Part shown: piece by piece, positions 22,301 to 33,715 of the stretch
Layout: each line of letters begins with the position of its first letter
How positions within the stretch are numbered: position 1 is the first letter of the stretch
Assembly (NCBI GenBank): GCA_002633025.1
Contig: NMRB01000086.1
Location: forward strand, 414,214-478,213
Length of the DNA: 64,000 bases
Source of the DNA: Notospermus geniculatus
Lineage: Eukaryota; Nemertea; Pilidiophora; Heteronemertea; Lineidae
Direction: 5' to 3'
Notes under the pieces: model-generated
Told to the model about the DNA's origin: nothing
Database searches by the model: none
The model's input: the letters and a program-made list of their open reading frames with translations, nothing else
Made by a program: the position numbers and the translations under genes

Positions 22301-25300
22301 ATCGACAAACTAGATGTGTTGGTCATGTTGGGAACTGCAGCAATCGAAGCTCTCAATCTCATGCTCCCAGCTCGGAGCCTTAAGGATATTGACCCTGAGG
22401 TACCAAAGTTGCGTATTTCACTTGGGTGAGTGAAGTTTCAGAGCAAACTCTTATATTCCATTTCCTGACTTGGTAACTCATTTGCAGATCTTTCTTGATA
22501 AGATGAATCTTGATATGACCTTTGACCCCTGTTGTTGCTATCTTCTGCAGAGGTGTAGAGCGTTTGTTAGAGAAAGCAACCCAGTTCCTGGATACTTGCC
22601 TCGCGATGAGTCCCTTGGCTCGGGAGTTGTTTGGTGACCAACCAGGGGTGCAGAGTGGGTGTCTCCTGATCTGTGGACCGAAGGGATCAGGAAAGAGTCT
22701 TTTCTGCCAAGAATTGTGTGAGAGGTTCTCGAAGCTTCCATATCTTGTCCATGTGAACATAGTCAAGTGCATGGCATTGAGAGGTAGGTTTTGTGGTGGA
22801 AAATTTCAAGGAGAATCTGTGACTGTATGTTGAGTCTTGAGAAAAAACCTAATTTCCTAAGCTCATGATGCTGGACAGTAGCTGTGTTTGTCTATCATTC
22901 GATTGAATCATTTAGTTGATGGCATTCAATGTGTCTTTGTAGGAAAAAGAGCTGATGGCATTCAGAAGATCATCTCACAGGCGCTGGATGAGGCCGAGTG
23001 GCGCCAACCCTCCCTGCTTGTCCTTGATGACCTTGATCATATCTGTTGTCGACCGTCGGGACCTGAACATGAAGCAAGCGGAGAAGCTTTGTACTTCACG
23101 CGGAATGCAGAATGTAAGTGTCAGTTTCCTGGGACCATGATGTACTTTTGTAAAGTAAAGTGCTAAATTGAGTCCTGAGCTTTGTAGTTGTTCGTGGTAC
23201 ATGTATTTTCACCTCAGGATTGTCCTTACTCATGTTTCTGTTTGGGTTATTTCAGTGGTGAAAGGTTTACTAAGAGCACAGATGGAGAAATGTGGGAGGG
23301 TTGCCGTTGTGGCCACCGTCCGCTCCGTGTCGTCCATCCACCAGAATCTCCTGCCGTCTCGAGGGATTCATTACTTTCAGGAGATCATTCACATCAAGCC
23401 ACCAAATCAGGTGAGAAAAATACACCGTCAGCACCCCCTGAGGCAGGGTGACATGACCATTAGGAAATCTTTGCCCCAGGAATTTTGTTGAAAAAATACA
23501 GAGCCCTCTATTGCCCGATTATGAAGCGAATCTTTTCAAACTCAGCCGAGCGTTGAGCCGTTTGGCACACTTGAGTTCCCAGTCTGCTTAATCGCTCTGG
23601 CTGTTGAATTTCGAGCCTCCCTCCCTGCATNATTTTATCCCTTTTGTAGGTGTATACGTTCTTGCTGCATCCAGCCGTCCAGACCTAATCGATCCAGCCC
23701 TCCTCCGTCCAGGACGATTAGACAAGTCTGTGTTATGTCCACTTCCAAATGAGGTAAAATTTTCTTCATATCTTCTTACATTACATTACTACAGTTGTCA
23801 AGCACCTGAGATGGCTAGTAAAATCTTTTTCTGCCCCTTGTATTTCAGGATGAAAGATTAGAAATCCTAGAAGCGTTGACAAGAAAAATGTTGCTGGCGA
23901 AAGAAGACATCGACCTTGCTGCTTTGGCCAAGTTTTGTGAGCACTTCACCGGGGCTGATTTCAAAGGTCTTCTCTACAGCGCTCAGCTGGAGGCCATACA
24001 TGGACAGTTTGATTGCAAGGTTGGTTAGAATTTTGTAAAAAAATACAATTGGTTTGAGACCAGAAGAGTTTTGGCTACCGGTAAACTCCTCACGCTGGTC
24101 CTCCTCCTCCCCCTCATGCTTGGGGCGTTGGAAATATGAAATCTTGTATCTTCTTTTGTCCTCTTTTGCAGACTTTGGAGAAACCTGGAAGAAAAATCGG
24201 ACGATCGAGTGTTGATGCACAAATGAGGAAGGTTTGTGAGAAACCGCAGCAGAGGATAACATATATGCCAAGTATTGAGACAGGAGTTATCGAGCTCTCA
24301 CCAGAAGCTCAAAGTAAATTGGAAGACGAGGTAAGTTTTATAGGAAATTGATTGCCTGTGGAAGGTTTTTAATGTCAAACCTGTTGTATCTTTGTTGTGT
24401 TTTGCAGGTGAACAACCTCCTTCAACCGCCGAAAGACCCTGGGCCATCCCCGAGCTACATGAAGCAGCGTAGGCGTTCGAGGACTTCTTCAGCTATATCA
24501 AGAGTTGTCACGGTGACCCAGGAGCATCTGATGAAGGCTGCGCATGGGATGCAGCCATCGGTGTCACCAATGGAGAGACTGAGGTATCAAAAAATGTAAG
24601 TATTCCGCGTGTGCTGACATTTGATGATCTGTTGATGCAGCACAAGTGTTGAGAATAGACTAGATCTTTTTGATTAGATTAGATCTTTTAGACTAAATCT
24701 TTTTGATTAGATTAGATCTTTTAGATTGTTTTCAAAACTTAGTGTCACTCTGACTTGTCAGATTATTTTCGGCTACCCTCTTTGTTTCGTACTCTCTCAA
24801 CTTTGTAAATATCATGCTGTGCATCATGTTTTTGCATTAAGCCTGTATTTCTTGCTCTTTTATAATCTGTTTCCATTATTTCTTGTATACTCATTGTATA
24901 TTCATCTTGTATACTCATTTCTTACCCCATTTCTGATGAAGCATTTCACTTGTCCATTTTATGCTTTGTGCCATATTTCTGCACCTGTGTTATGCTTGAC
25001 TTTTGTATATTTTCGGCATTAGAAAAATGTTGCCCGCCATGTCGGGTGACAAGCCGAAATGTCCCCCCGCGGGATGCAATGTCTCCCGAGGCGAAGCCGA
25101 GGGAGACATTGCATCCCGAGGGGGGACATTTCGGCATGTCACCCGACATGGAGGGCAACATTTTTTATCCCGTACCGAAAGTCGAGTTGATTGAAAACAA
25201 TTTCTTTTACGAAAAATTAGAATCACTTATCAAGCGACGTGACGCAATGCATCCACAGTGGATAGGCGTACGCCGTCCGCACTGGACTGACATGGCTGAG

Positions 25301-26564
25301 GTGTGCCGACTGGCTCCGGCCTAGTGTTTCAAACACTGGTTTGGGACGCATTGAGTTAACCATTTTGCATCAAGGCTACTGCTTACTGCCAAGAAATGAG
25401 ATTGTGAGTGGTATTTTTCCGTTTGAAGAGTATGCATTTGTTCTATGGACGTTCAAACTTGCGAACCGAGAGAGTGAAAAAAGCGGCGGCCATTGCCGGT
25501 CGACATTTCATGAAATGTCGCACCTTTGGTGACGTCAGAGCGGTCGACATGCCAAAATTCCTTATGGTCACGTGTGCGGTGTGAGCCAATCGCATTCACG
25601 GAAACTTACTTGAGGTACGGGATTACAGCGTATCTCTCTCTACATTTCATATTTTATCATCTTGTGTATAATCTTTGTCCCTGTCTTGTTTGCGCCACAA
25701 GCAGTTACCATTTACTGTTCAAAGGGCCCCCAATGCCTCACTTTTGGCCCTTGAAATACTTACACTGTAAATTTGTTCAGAAATAAATAAAGAGGCAACA
25801 GTGACATTGACTTCATTTCTGTTCCCATTACACCATGCATCTTAATTCACCATGCTCTCTCTTTACTTCATTCTTTTATTGCCTGATTCAATAAAGTTGT
25901 CAATGACTTAAATCTGAAGTTCATTTTGTTTACCCCATACTCACTGTTTCAGGAATTAATTGCTTGTCCTGTTGTTTCTTCAATTATTTTCAAAACAGTG
26001 CCTTTTTCACTTGACTTGTATGAATAAATTACTAGGTTTTCTAAAGTGTTCCATGTGTCCATTTCATCTTCTGAGTTCATTTCATTCATGTCCATTATGA
26101 TGTGGTTCTCTTCTTCATGCATTCATGTCATTCTTGTCCCTTTGTGACCCGTCTATTCAATCCTGTATTCCTTTATTCATGTCTTTATGAAACGAATTTA
26201 ATACCCCTCTTGAAAATCTTTCCCATAATTGTATACAATGTAGTTCATTCTCCTGTTTCTATCCGATGACGGAAAAAACTTTACAAAAAAATTCAAGGTA
26301 TATTGAAATGTCTTTTTATGGCATGCTGGCAACCAGGTAACCAGTAATGCCAGTTCGTAGGTAGTTTGAAATGAAGGTCAGTAAAAATTGCTGTTAGGTA
26401 TCAAGATATAGATAATGTAGGCTTCCTTGGGCAACAAAATACACTTCATATTCTTGGCATTAACTTCTGCCCTTTGTTTCAGATATGAAAGTTTTGTCAC
26501 ATCCAGAGGTGGGACGTTTGGATCACTGAAGCTACCTGGAAATAAAAGGGCAACATTAGCATAA
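19328..26564 (+). CDS. PEX1: Peroxisome biogenesis factor 1, AAA ATPase, with missing D2 exons
   Basis: With PEX6 it forms the ATPase that extracts ubiquitinated PEX5 from the peroxisomal membrane. Exons: 19328-19438, 19793-19927, 20078-20158, 20349-20463, 20603-21594, 21875-21998, 22218-22425, 22551-22783, 22943-23113, 23256-23410, gap, 23650-23753, 23849-24019, 24172-24330, 24408-24595, 26483-26564. Phases close on both sides of the gap. N-terminal domain includes [10 protein letters not shown] (~100-109); D1 has Walker A GPKGSGKS (~630) and Walker B LLVLDDLD (~691). Sequence resumes at [20 protein letters not shown], late in D2, so roughly 240 residues with the D2 Walker A and B are absent beside the N at 23631. 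The end ...NKRATLA matches the vertebrate ...KVTLA. The start Met aligns a few residues after the human start. Confidence 0.93.
21617..21770. repeat. Family F hairpin remnant in a PEX1 intron
   Basis: Contains GCAAGTTGGCTCTC and a degenerate right arm (ATGGTGAATTTCCTATTGA). Sits in the intron after the large exon ending at 21594. Confidence 0.45.
23631..23631. other. Single N hiding missing PEX1 exons
   Basis: Exon 23256-23410 ends at HIKPPNQ in D1 and the next recognisable exon begins at 23650 well into D2. Nothing in 23411-23649 encodes the missing part, so this N stands for an unsequenced interval of unknown length. Confidence 0.85.
24656..24724. repeat. Tandem repeat, about 40-bp unit, two copies
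   Basis: Built of TTTTTGATTAGATTAGATC followed by TTTTAGA, repeated. Located in the last PEX1 intron. Confidence 0.7.
25022..25163. mobile_element. GC-rich, near-perfect 140-bp palindrome in the last PEX1 intron
   Basis: Arms of about 65-69 bp meet with almost no loop. The left arm begins AAAAATGTTGCCCGCCATG and the right arm ends CATGGAGGGCAACATTTTT; I count about four mismatches along the arm. Inner words are TGTCGGGTGACA and GGGATGCAATGTCTCCC. It is much richer in GC than its flanks, and both strands give nearly the same open frame as a consequence of symmetry. Probably a non-autonomous inverted-repeat element; no clear target duplication. Confidence 0.8.
25501..25520. other. Perfect 20-bp palindrome beside a CRE-like site
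   Basis: CGACATTTCATGAAATGTCG reads the same on both strands. GGTGACGTCAGAG (CRE core TGACGTCA) follows within 10 bp. Function unknown; possibly a dimeric factor site. Confidence 0.6.
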
Positions 26565-26960
26565 GGATGGTATGTTGATGGATTCCCTGCATGCTGTGTC
26601 CACACTCCCTTTGATGTCAAGTCCAATCCACTGCGTAGCCCCTTGCCTGTTAGAAACATCCACGCTGCAATGTCTTGTCCATGCTATCAATTCTTGGCCC
26701 AAAATATCATGTGTAGTCCACACTTCCAAGGCTTGGTACCTAGAATAGTTTGGTGGTACTGGCGATTCTGGAATGCTTTTACAGCTTGTGCAGTTTAGTA
26801 GCCTTTGTGTAGGTAGCAGCACTGGCCAGTTCCCCTCAACTGTGGAGACTGACTGGTGCTGACATCTAGCTCCCCAATGTTTACTTAATAAATCGTCTGC
26901 TTGTGATAGCGATGTGTCTGTTATCATTGTAGATTCCATTTCAGCCATAGTTCACTTAGT
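26565..26960. other. PEX1 3' flank
   Basis: Probably PEX1 3' untranslated region. No polyadenylation signal I could place with confidence and no other coding sequence. Confidence 0.4.
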
Positions 26961-27167
26961 ATTTGTGACCCTCCAAAGCAAAACCAGTCGCATGTCACTC
27001 TTAGCTTGGCAGGTTGAGACCAAATGTTTGCCCTTTTCAGTATTGTCTGTCTGTTATGAAATCTGAAATAATCTATTTCTTCCATTCTCTTCTGGTGTCC
27101 TCTTAGTTCGTTGCGGCTCACCTTCTGAGTGACATGCGACTGGTTTTGCTGTGGAGGGTCACATTTT
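26961..27167. mobile_element. MITE with TGTGACCC ends, copy 1
   Basis: Left end TTTGTGACCCTCCA and right end TGGAGGGTCACATTT; the arms extend about 40 bp and share GCAAAACCAGTCGCATGTCA. A second element with the same ends is at 44887-45104. Confidence 0.75.
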
Positions 27168-27285
27168 TGTAACCCTCTCAATCCTCGGCTGCCCTTCTCA
27201 CTCACTCTCAGTTTCTCTGATCTGTAGTCCTTTTCGTTGACATTTTCTTTACAAAAACCCGCAATAATCAAAGGTAGTTCCTCTC

Positions 27286-27505
27286 GCCAATGTTTGAATG
27301 GTGAAAATTGAAAAAAGATCACATCAAAATTGCCCAATATTGTCTATAAAGCTATGTATTGTAGTCATGTGTTAGCCTCTTGGCGTCGTCGTACTATCCT
27401 CAGGTGGAATTTTTGTTACAAGACCATCAAAACCAACAGTAGTTCTTATCACCAATGTTTGAATGGTGAAAAATGAAAAGTATCACATCAAAATTACCCA
27501 ATATG
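27286..27505. repeat. Direct repeat pair, about 55 bp, 165 bp apart
   Basis: The block CACCAATGTTTGAATGGTGA plus about 35 following bases occurs twice. No coding sense. Confidence 0.6.
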
Positions 27506-27574
27506 GTAGAATTTTTTCTAGCACAGCGTAAGAAGTAGGTATGTATTGTCAAGTATTGGTGCCTTGGCTGTCAT

Positions 27575-27640
27575 AGTATTGAGGCCAATTCGGAAGACAT
27601 CTATAACAGTATTGAGGCCAATTCGGAAGACATCTATAAC
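27575..27640. repeat. Perfect 33-bp tandem duplication
   Basis: AGTATTGAGGCCAATTCGGA plus 13 bases appears twice, back to back, without a difference. Confidence 0.85.
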
Positions 27641-30600
27641 TCAAATTGTCAAGATATTCTGCAGAGGTGATTGTTATAAGCACTGCTCATCTCAAGTTTA
27701 AAATTTTTATCAATTTCCATCTTGTTCTCTTCGTTAAAGTGAACAGAATCCACAATTAAAGTAAAAGAAACTTCTTTTATTAGATTTAAAACCATCAAAT
27801 TTATGCAAAGAAAACTTCTCTGAAGAAAAGTTCTTCAACTTTCCATGGTTCCTTACAGAATGCCAAGTGATATTTCTTGAGATTCATGCCCCGCTTCAAA
27901 TAAAAATGGACATTTATCAAGTTAGAAAAAGAGTATTTTCTTTGAGGGATCGCTAACAGAATATTGTGCAATATGTTTACAAATGAAGAGTGCTTTTGTC
28001 AAAAGTGTTTTGGAGACAGAACGCTAGTTGGTTCACAATGGCATGAATGCGCGGCTTCACCCGTGGGTACCCATTGAAATTCATTGAAATTCTTCACTAG
28101 TATGCCATTGCAAGCGGCGTAATTCATTTCAGCGCCAGGAGATGTGTATCCCGTTTGCTAATTACAAAGGCATGTAGATTTTGGCTGCTTGGGGAGAGAT
28201 TTCGACATAATAGCGATAATATGAAACATACGTGGGCTAATAGTCGAACTCCGCGGGGTGACTTAATTACGACAAGCGTATTGGTAGTTTTCTGTGAAAC
28301 TTTGTCAAGCTCTGTCCAAATCACAAAAGTGGCTGTATTGCTAATTAAAGCACTGCGGAGAATTTTAATCGCCAATCTGTCTGTCACTTGTGCTGTTCGT
28401 TGAATGTTTCCACGATCGTCAAATGAGTTTGTTTGTTAATAAATCTCCTTAGGTTTGTTTAGAAGGTATCATGATTCGATCATCGCCCTATGTAGTCCCG
28501 TGTGTCGTTAATCTGCTTTGATCTCGATTGGTTAATTTTATTGTGTCACGAACGCGGATCAATTCAATTCTGTTTTGTTTGTATTTATAACGAAGCGAGA
28601 AAGTCGACATGAGTAATCCGAGGCAAATCTCGTTTCGCGCAATACCTGGGGTTCATATAAACGAATTTTGAAAACTCCGCTGAAATAATTCAGGTGATGT
28701 TAAAAGAGTTACGGATCTGAATTGACTGACAAATTATTGTTGCGTTCTGTGTCTCGGAATTTCATAAAGCAATTTTGAAAACTTGCTGGAAGTGATTCAA
28801 CGTTTTGTTAGATGTATTCGCGGTTTGAATTGAAGTGTAAATTTGATTTGAATGCAATGGTCCTGTTATCATTTGCATGAAGAATGCGTGTTATAACTTT
28901 TTAAAACTAGTTCAGTGCGAAGCATGAGTTGACTGCATCGTCGATAGTTGATTTTTTTTCAAAATTGTTGTCTCCAGTAGAAATTCTGTGAAGACTGGTG
29001 GTTTTCAATATTATTCCCAAAGAAGTATCTCATCCTTGCAGTGAACAATTTCGCAGCAGCAGTTATCTGCTCATAATCAATACTCTGTCAAGGAAATATC
29101 TTGCAGAAAGTGTTGCCTGGTCAGAAAGTAATATCTTGCAAAAAGTGTAGGAGTCTGTCTGCTCATGATCAATATTCTTTCTGAGAAATATCTTGTGGGA
29201 AGTGTAGTCTGCTGTTGATCACTAGGCCTTCTCTTTCTGGAAAACACTGGGCGAAACATGTTGTCTCTTCATTGTCTGTCATGAAAAGAATTGCCCAAGG
29301 TGTTGACTACTCGTAACTGAATCACTCCTCTTCAACGATGTATATAGCTGGCACTTGGTGGTTTTGTGAATCTTTTCTGTTGTTCAATTCAGGGCAAGTT
29401 TATTTCAAAGGGGACATTCGCCAAATTTTCAATAGCAAACACAAGCTAATAGGTTTACCCTAACAGTTCTATCAATGTTGAACTCTCAAATGAACGCGTC
29501 ATTTTCATCTCGGGGTCAGTGGTCTCAACCTTTTCTTTGATCCCTGACGGATGTTCAGTGTTCTAAATGAAAGTCAATTGCATCGATCTTAATATCGCTT
29601 CCTTGGAAAAGTAACGCCCGGACAATATACCACTCTCACCTTTTCACTCGCGTTGACACGAGCTGATAGCGACATTTTCATCCTGGGTTACAGGTGACGG
29701 GGAATAATCTGATTTGATACAAAACAGTGGCCATTGTGGCAGGTTCCGTGCGCCGAAGGTGATTTTATTACAGCAGTAATAAGCAGTATCGTGCAGCCCT
29801 TTATTGAAGTTGTGTCACTCGTATTGTCCGCGGAACCTCCCTATTCAGTCGCGAAACCCTTGATTGCAATTATTCCACATAGACATGACTTTCTTATTCT
29901 TTCATCATGCTTCGCTGTCAGGTTTCTTCTTTGCTGTCCGCCGGGGCTTTGTCGTGGCTTAAACCCGGCGGAGCGGATGCCAGCTTCGGCACGAAACATT
30001 CATTATGAAGTAACAGTCGGAGACAGAAAATTCATTATGGTATGTTTAGCCTGACAGAGTTCTCCATCTCTCGGCGATTGTTGTCTTATTATGCGATTGC
30101 ATGTCGGCGATCGGCTCTTCCTCTGCCGACTGAAGCCGCCATTAACAGCGCCACATCATTCCACCCCAAGTAATCCGAGATTCTTGCAGACGTTGCCCAA
30201 AATGTCTACATCTGTGTACAGGGTACTTGGCCAACTTTGACCGGAATGGACACGAATTTGGCTTTTTCTAACCGCACATGCAATGAATTGTTGTGGGAAA
30301 AACATGTATTTTTGGCACGTGAGTGCCATTTACCTTCGTAAGTGTGGCTAACAGAGGTGGTAATTGGCCTAGACAGATTATTGAAAACCCCGCCTTCTTG
30401 GTCGGTGATTCAATTAACTTTGCTCATTTTTTGCCTTAGTTCTTGATAGATATTCTTAGAGGTGGTGGTTCCAGGTTTTCAATTCTGACAAAACTTTGCA
30501 GAAAGTACAAAAGATATGATATTTTTACCATTAAATAGTAAAAAGAAAAGTTGTGAAGTTTAATGAGAAAGTTCTGAAAGTGAAGCAACAGAAATGAAAA

Positions 30601-32528
30601 AGTGAATTGAACTGCTTTCATTTCTTCGACATTCAGCGAGTTCTTCAGAGGGGAGCTGTAAGATAAATTCATCTTTCCTATTGTAACTCCTCAATTTTCT
30701 TGCTTGCCTCAAATTCCCTAGGTCGAGGGTAGGCAATTTCAGAAATTTGAGAAGACCTGCTCCTCCAACCAGCGGAAAGCCTCCAGGCTACGGAACTCAA
30801 AGTCCCTTGGTTCCTTGTTCACTGTTTCACTCCGAATTTAAAGTTGGTCATTCTCTGTTCTTTACTCGCAAAAATTTGACATATTAGGCCCTATTAGAAA
30901 TTTGCCTCATGTATCAGTGCCCTTCTTTCCTGTCTCCTTTTGCACTTGACGGTGAGCATGACGACACAAACAGAAACATGCCACGATGCAAAAAAAGTGG
31001 GATTCATCTTTGAGAGGACCCCCTTTTGATACTTCTGCTTTGAATGCCTTGCAGACTTGCAGCATTTCTCATGTTCGCCCACTCCATAATCTATGTTCCG
31101 CATGATCCGACTTTGAAGACGACAGCGCGATGACAATGTTGAAAATGATAGTTTTGAATTGTTATTGTGTTGAACATTGTCGCCAACCTACGAAATCCAA
31201 ACTGTCATAAAATGACTTATAGAGCAAGAAGCTAAAGGGCTTTTGTGCTTCGTGCAGAATATTCGTTTTACGACTTCAGTAATCTGTCCCCCCATAATAC
31301 CAGTCGACATGCGCGCATCAAAGGCACAACATGCCGATTGTAAAGTCTTGAAAGGCAACTCATAACGTTAGAATTTCGACAAAGATGCGTATTATTCGTC
31401 CGTGAATAGAAAACCATGATCCTGCTCACCTTTGCCTGGTGGATATGATCTCGTGTTGACGACTCAAAAACCCTATTCTGACTAATAGTCATTTATGTGT
31501 ATTCACGATTCAAAAATTCCTTTATGACAAGATCGTAATTTTGCTGCGCACCTCATTTTGCTGTGTTCGTTCCACAATGCGGTTCTATTTTTAAATGCCG
31601 CTATCGAAATGTGGACTAGTTTTTCCTTTCTGACCCTCTTGCTCACGTATTTTGCGGAATGATATCCTGTCATAATGAAATGAGAAAGGTCTATACCATT
31701 CACTTTTGTCGCCCTTTTATGCTCTGAAGAATGCAGGGCAAACAAAGAATGATATATGTCTTTGATTAGCGCGAAGACTTCGTGCCGAAGGTGGCCTATT
31801 TGTTGGCAAATGTCACAAGGAACAATATAGGCCCGGTTCTGTTCAGTTGCTGTTATGGAAGAAAGACTTTTGACTCAGATATGCTTACAAAGTTTGCACC
31901 ATTTTTTTCTCACGTCTACTTCAAAGTAACGTGTTCGCTGATTAATATGCCTTTTTGCCATGATGCACTCTGAGAGTGCATCTTAAAGATGTGGCGTCAA
32001 CCTCCGTTGTGGTGAAGCCAACATAGTATTCGTAACTATGAAGCTGTATGTCAAGTAGAACTTTTGCTTCTGAAGTGTCTGTCTTATCTTGGTGTCATCC
32101 GTTGTGGGTTTCACCAAGGGAGTCTGCCTTTAATATTGAATGTGTACATGTACGTTTATTATGTGTATATCTGAAACAACTCCCAGGTATTTTTAAGGCA
32201 AACCCAAGGTCATCTTTGATGTTGGTTCGGTGTTCTTGTATGTCTGTCATTCATGTTTTCCTCACTGTATCAAATAGTATCACCTGTGATATCCCCAAAA
32301 TATGACTAGTCATGCTAGTGATAGTGTTCAAACTGAGGACAAGCAAGTGGTGCCCTCTGGTCACTTAATTATGTGTGGCCAAACGCAGGAATTCTCCGTT
32401 TCACATTACCAAATTTCTCAATAGATCGGAAATTATCCTTCGTCTGCTATGTCAGTTTTCTTGGACTCTTCCATGGAAAGCGTGTAGTCACAAAGCTCTG
32501 AGGACTGGCTTTGACTCCGAACTACAGA
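27641..32528. other. Noncoding stretch; possible regulatory DNA at 28130-28400
   Basis: No recognisable exon. At 28130-28400 three homeodomain-type cores lie within 200 bp (GCTAATTACAAA, CTTAATTACGAC, GCTAATTAAAGC). At about 29066-29270 a degenerate repeat of AAATATCTTGCAGAAAGTGT occurs four times. The 106-codon frame at 29734-30054 has no family resemblance. Confidence 0.35.
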
Positions 32529-32840
32529 ACTTCAGCTGTATTATGATTAGTGACTTCGCACTTCAGAGGTTCTGCTGAACTATGATTAGTGACTTCAAAC
32601 TTCCGAGGTTCAGCTGTATGATTAGTGACCTCACACTTCAGAGGTTCAGTTGTATGATTTGTGACCTCACACTTCCGAGGTTCAGCTGTATGATTAGTGA
32701 CCTCACACTTCCGAGGTTCAGCTGTATGATTAGTGACCTCACACTTCCGAGGTTCAGCGTATGATCAGTGACTGCACACAACAGAGGTTGTTCAGCTGAA
32801 CTATGATTAGCGACTGCACAGTTAGAACTTCAGCGATGCT
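32529..32840. repeat. Minisatellite, about 36-bp unit, 7-8 copies
   Basis: Unit: GATTAGTGACCTCACACTTC plus CGAGGTTCAGCTGTAT. Because the unit is divisible by three, one frame stays open across five units as a 12-residue repeat; this is a by-product of the repeat. Confidence 0.85.
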
Positions 32841-33594
32841 GTTGAAGATTCGTGTTGTGTAAGTAACAGTTTCAAACATATATGTGGCCTTACCCTGTAT
32901 TAGTTTAGTGAGTCTCCCACCCCCATTCAAATGAAGAAATATCTTTCACCATTCACAACACATCATAAGAAATGGTGATATTGTACTTATGCCATTTTTT
33001 CTTTGAGATGAACAAAACAAGTATAAAGGGAATCAACCTTTATCAAATACTGAATAGCCGGATTTTGTCCGGTTGGTCATAATACTATAATATACTTGTT
33101 TATGCCTATTTATCTATATTTGTATACCTTATGTTTCCTGGACTATAGGTTTTGTGATCAGAGATGAATGACCTGTCACCAGGCTTTGTCCCGGCGAAGA
33201 TTAGGCGTTGTTATCTTCTGATACACGATTCTTCTCCGTTTCTTGTGATACCCAACCATATTGTGATATTATTCCGCACAAAGACGCCCAGTTTTATTAC
33301 AACAATGTCGATATGAGAATTTGGAGATCAAATCATGCTCGAATTCAATGAAGCAGAAGACGTGACCCACCCGAGAGAAAGTGCCCATTGGTGCCATGGA
33401 TCGTGTGAATTTTTGGTCATGGCGTATGATTTATGGTGCTGAAATAGAAAAATCAGAATATTATTGACAGAAATCATTCGTTTACTTTGCTTTGTTGATT
33501 GTGTTCCTTTTGAAAGTTTGTCACTATGTTCCAACTTGTTATATCCTGTGATGTCTTTCTGGTTCCTTTTAAAACGTTTGAAAAAGGCTTCTTA
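32841..33594. other. Noncoding, no feature seen
   Basis: AT-rich. I see no gene, RNA or repeat structure that I would defend. Confidence 0.4.
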
Positions 33595-33712
33595 GGGCCG
33601 TATTCACGGACCGCACTTTAGCCTAAAGTATAGCTTAAGTTAGACTTTCTCTATGTTTGAAGCATTGCGAAAAGTCAGACTTTAATGAAAGTGCGACCCG
33701 TGCATACGGCCC
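33595..33712. mobile_element. MITE with TTA target duplication
   Basis: 118 bp. Ends GGGCCGTATTCACGGA and CCGTGCATACGGCCC, flanked by TTA at 33592-33594 and 33713-33715. A 3-bp TWA duplication is typical of the PIF/Harbinger superfamily. Confidence 0.8.
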
Positions 33713-33715
33713 TTA

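Noticed and set aside
23631-23631. Fifth unmerged-haplotype junction
   Set aside because: Sequence does not jump back here; instead PEX1 exons are missing, so it is a true gap.
25003-25226. Overlapping open frames of similar protein sequence on both strands
   Set aside because: They arise automatically from the 140-bp palindrome and from intron sequence; no start or splice context.
32582-32764. Repeat-protein frame with a 12-residue period
   Set aside because: A 36-bp minisatellite unit keeps one frame open by arithmetic; there is no other coding evidence.
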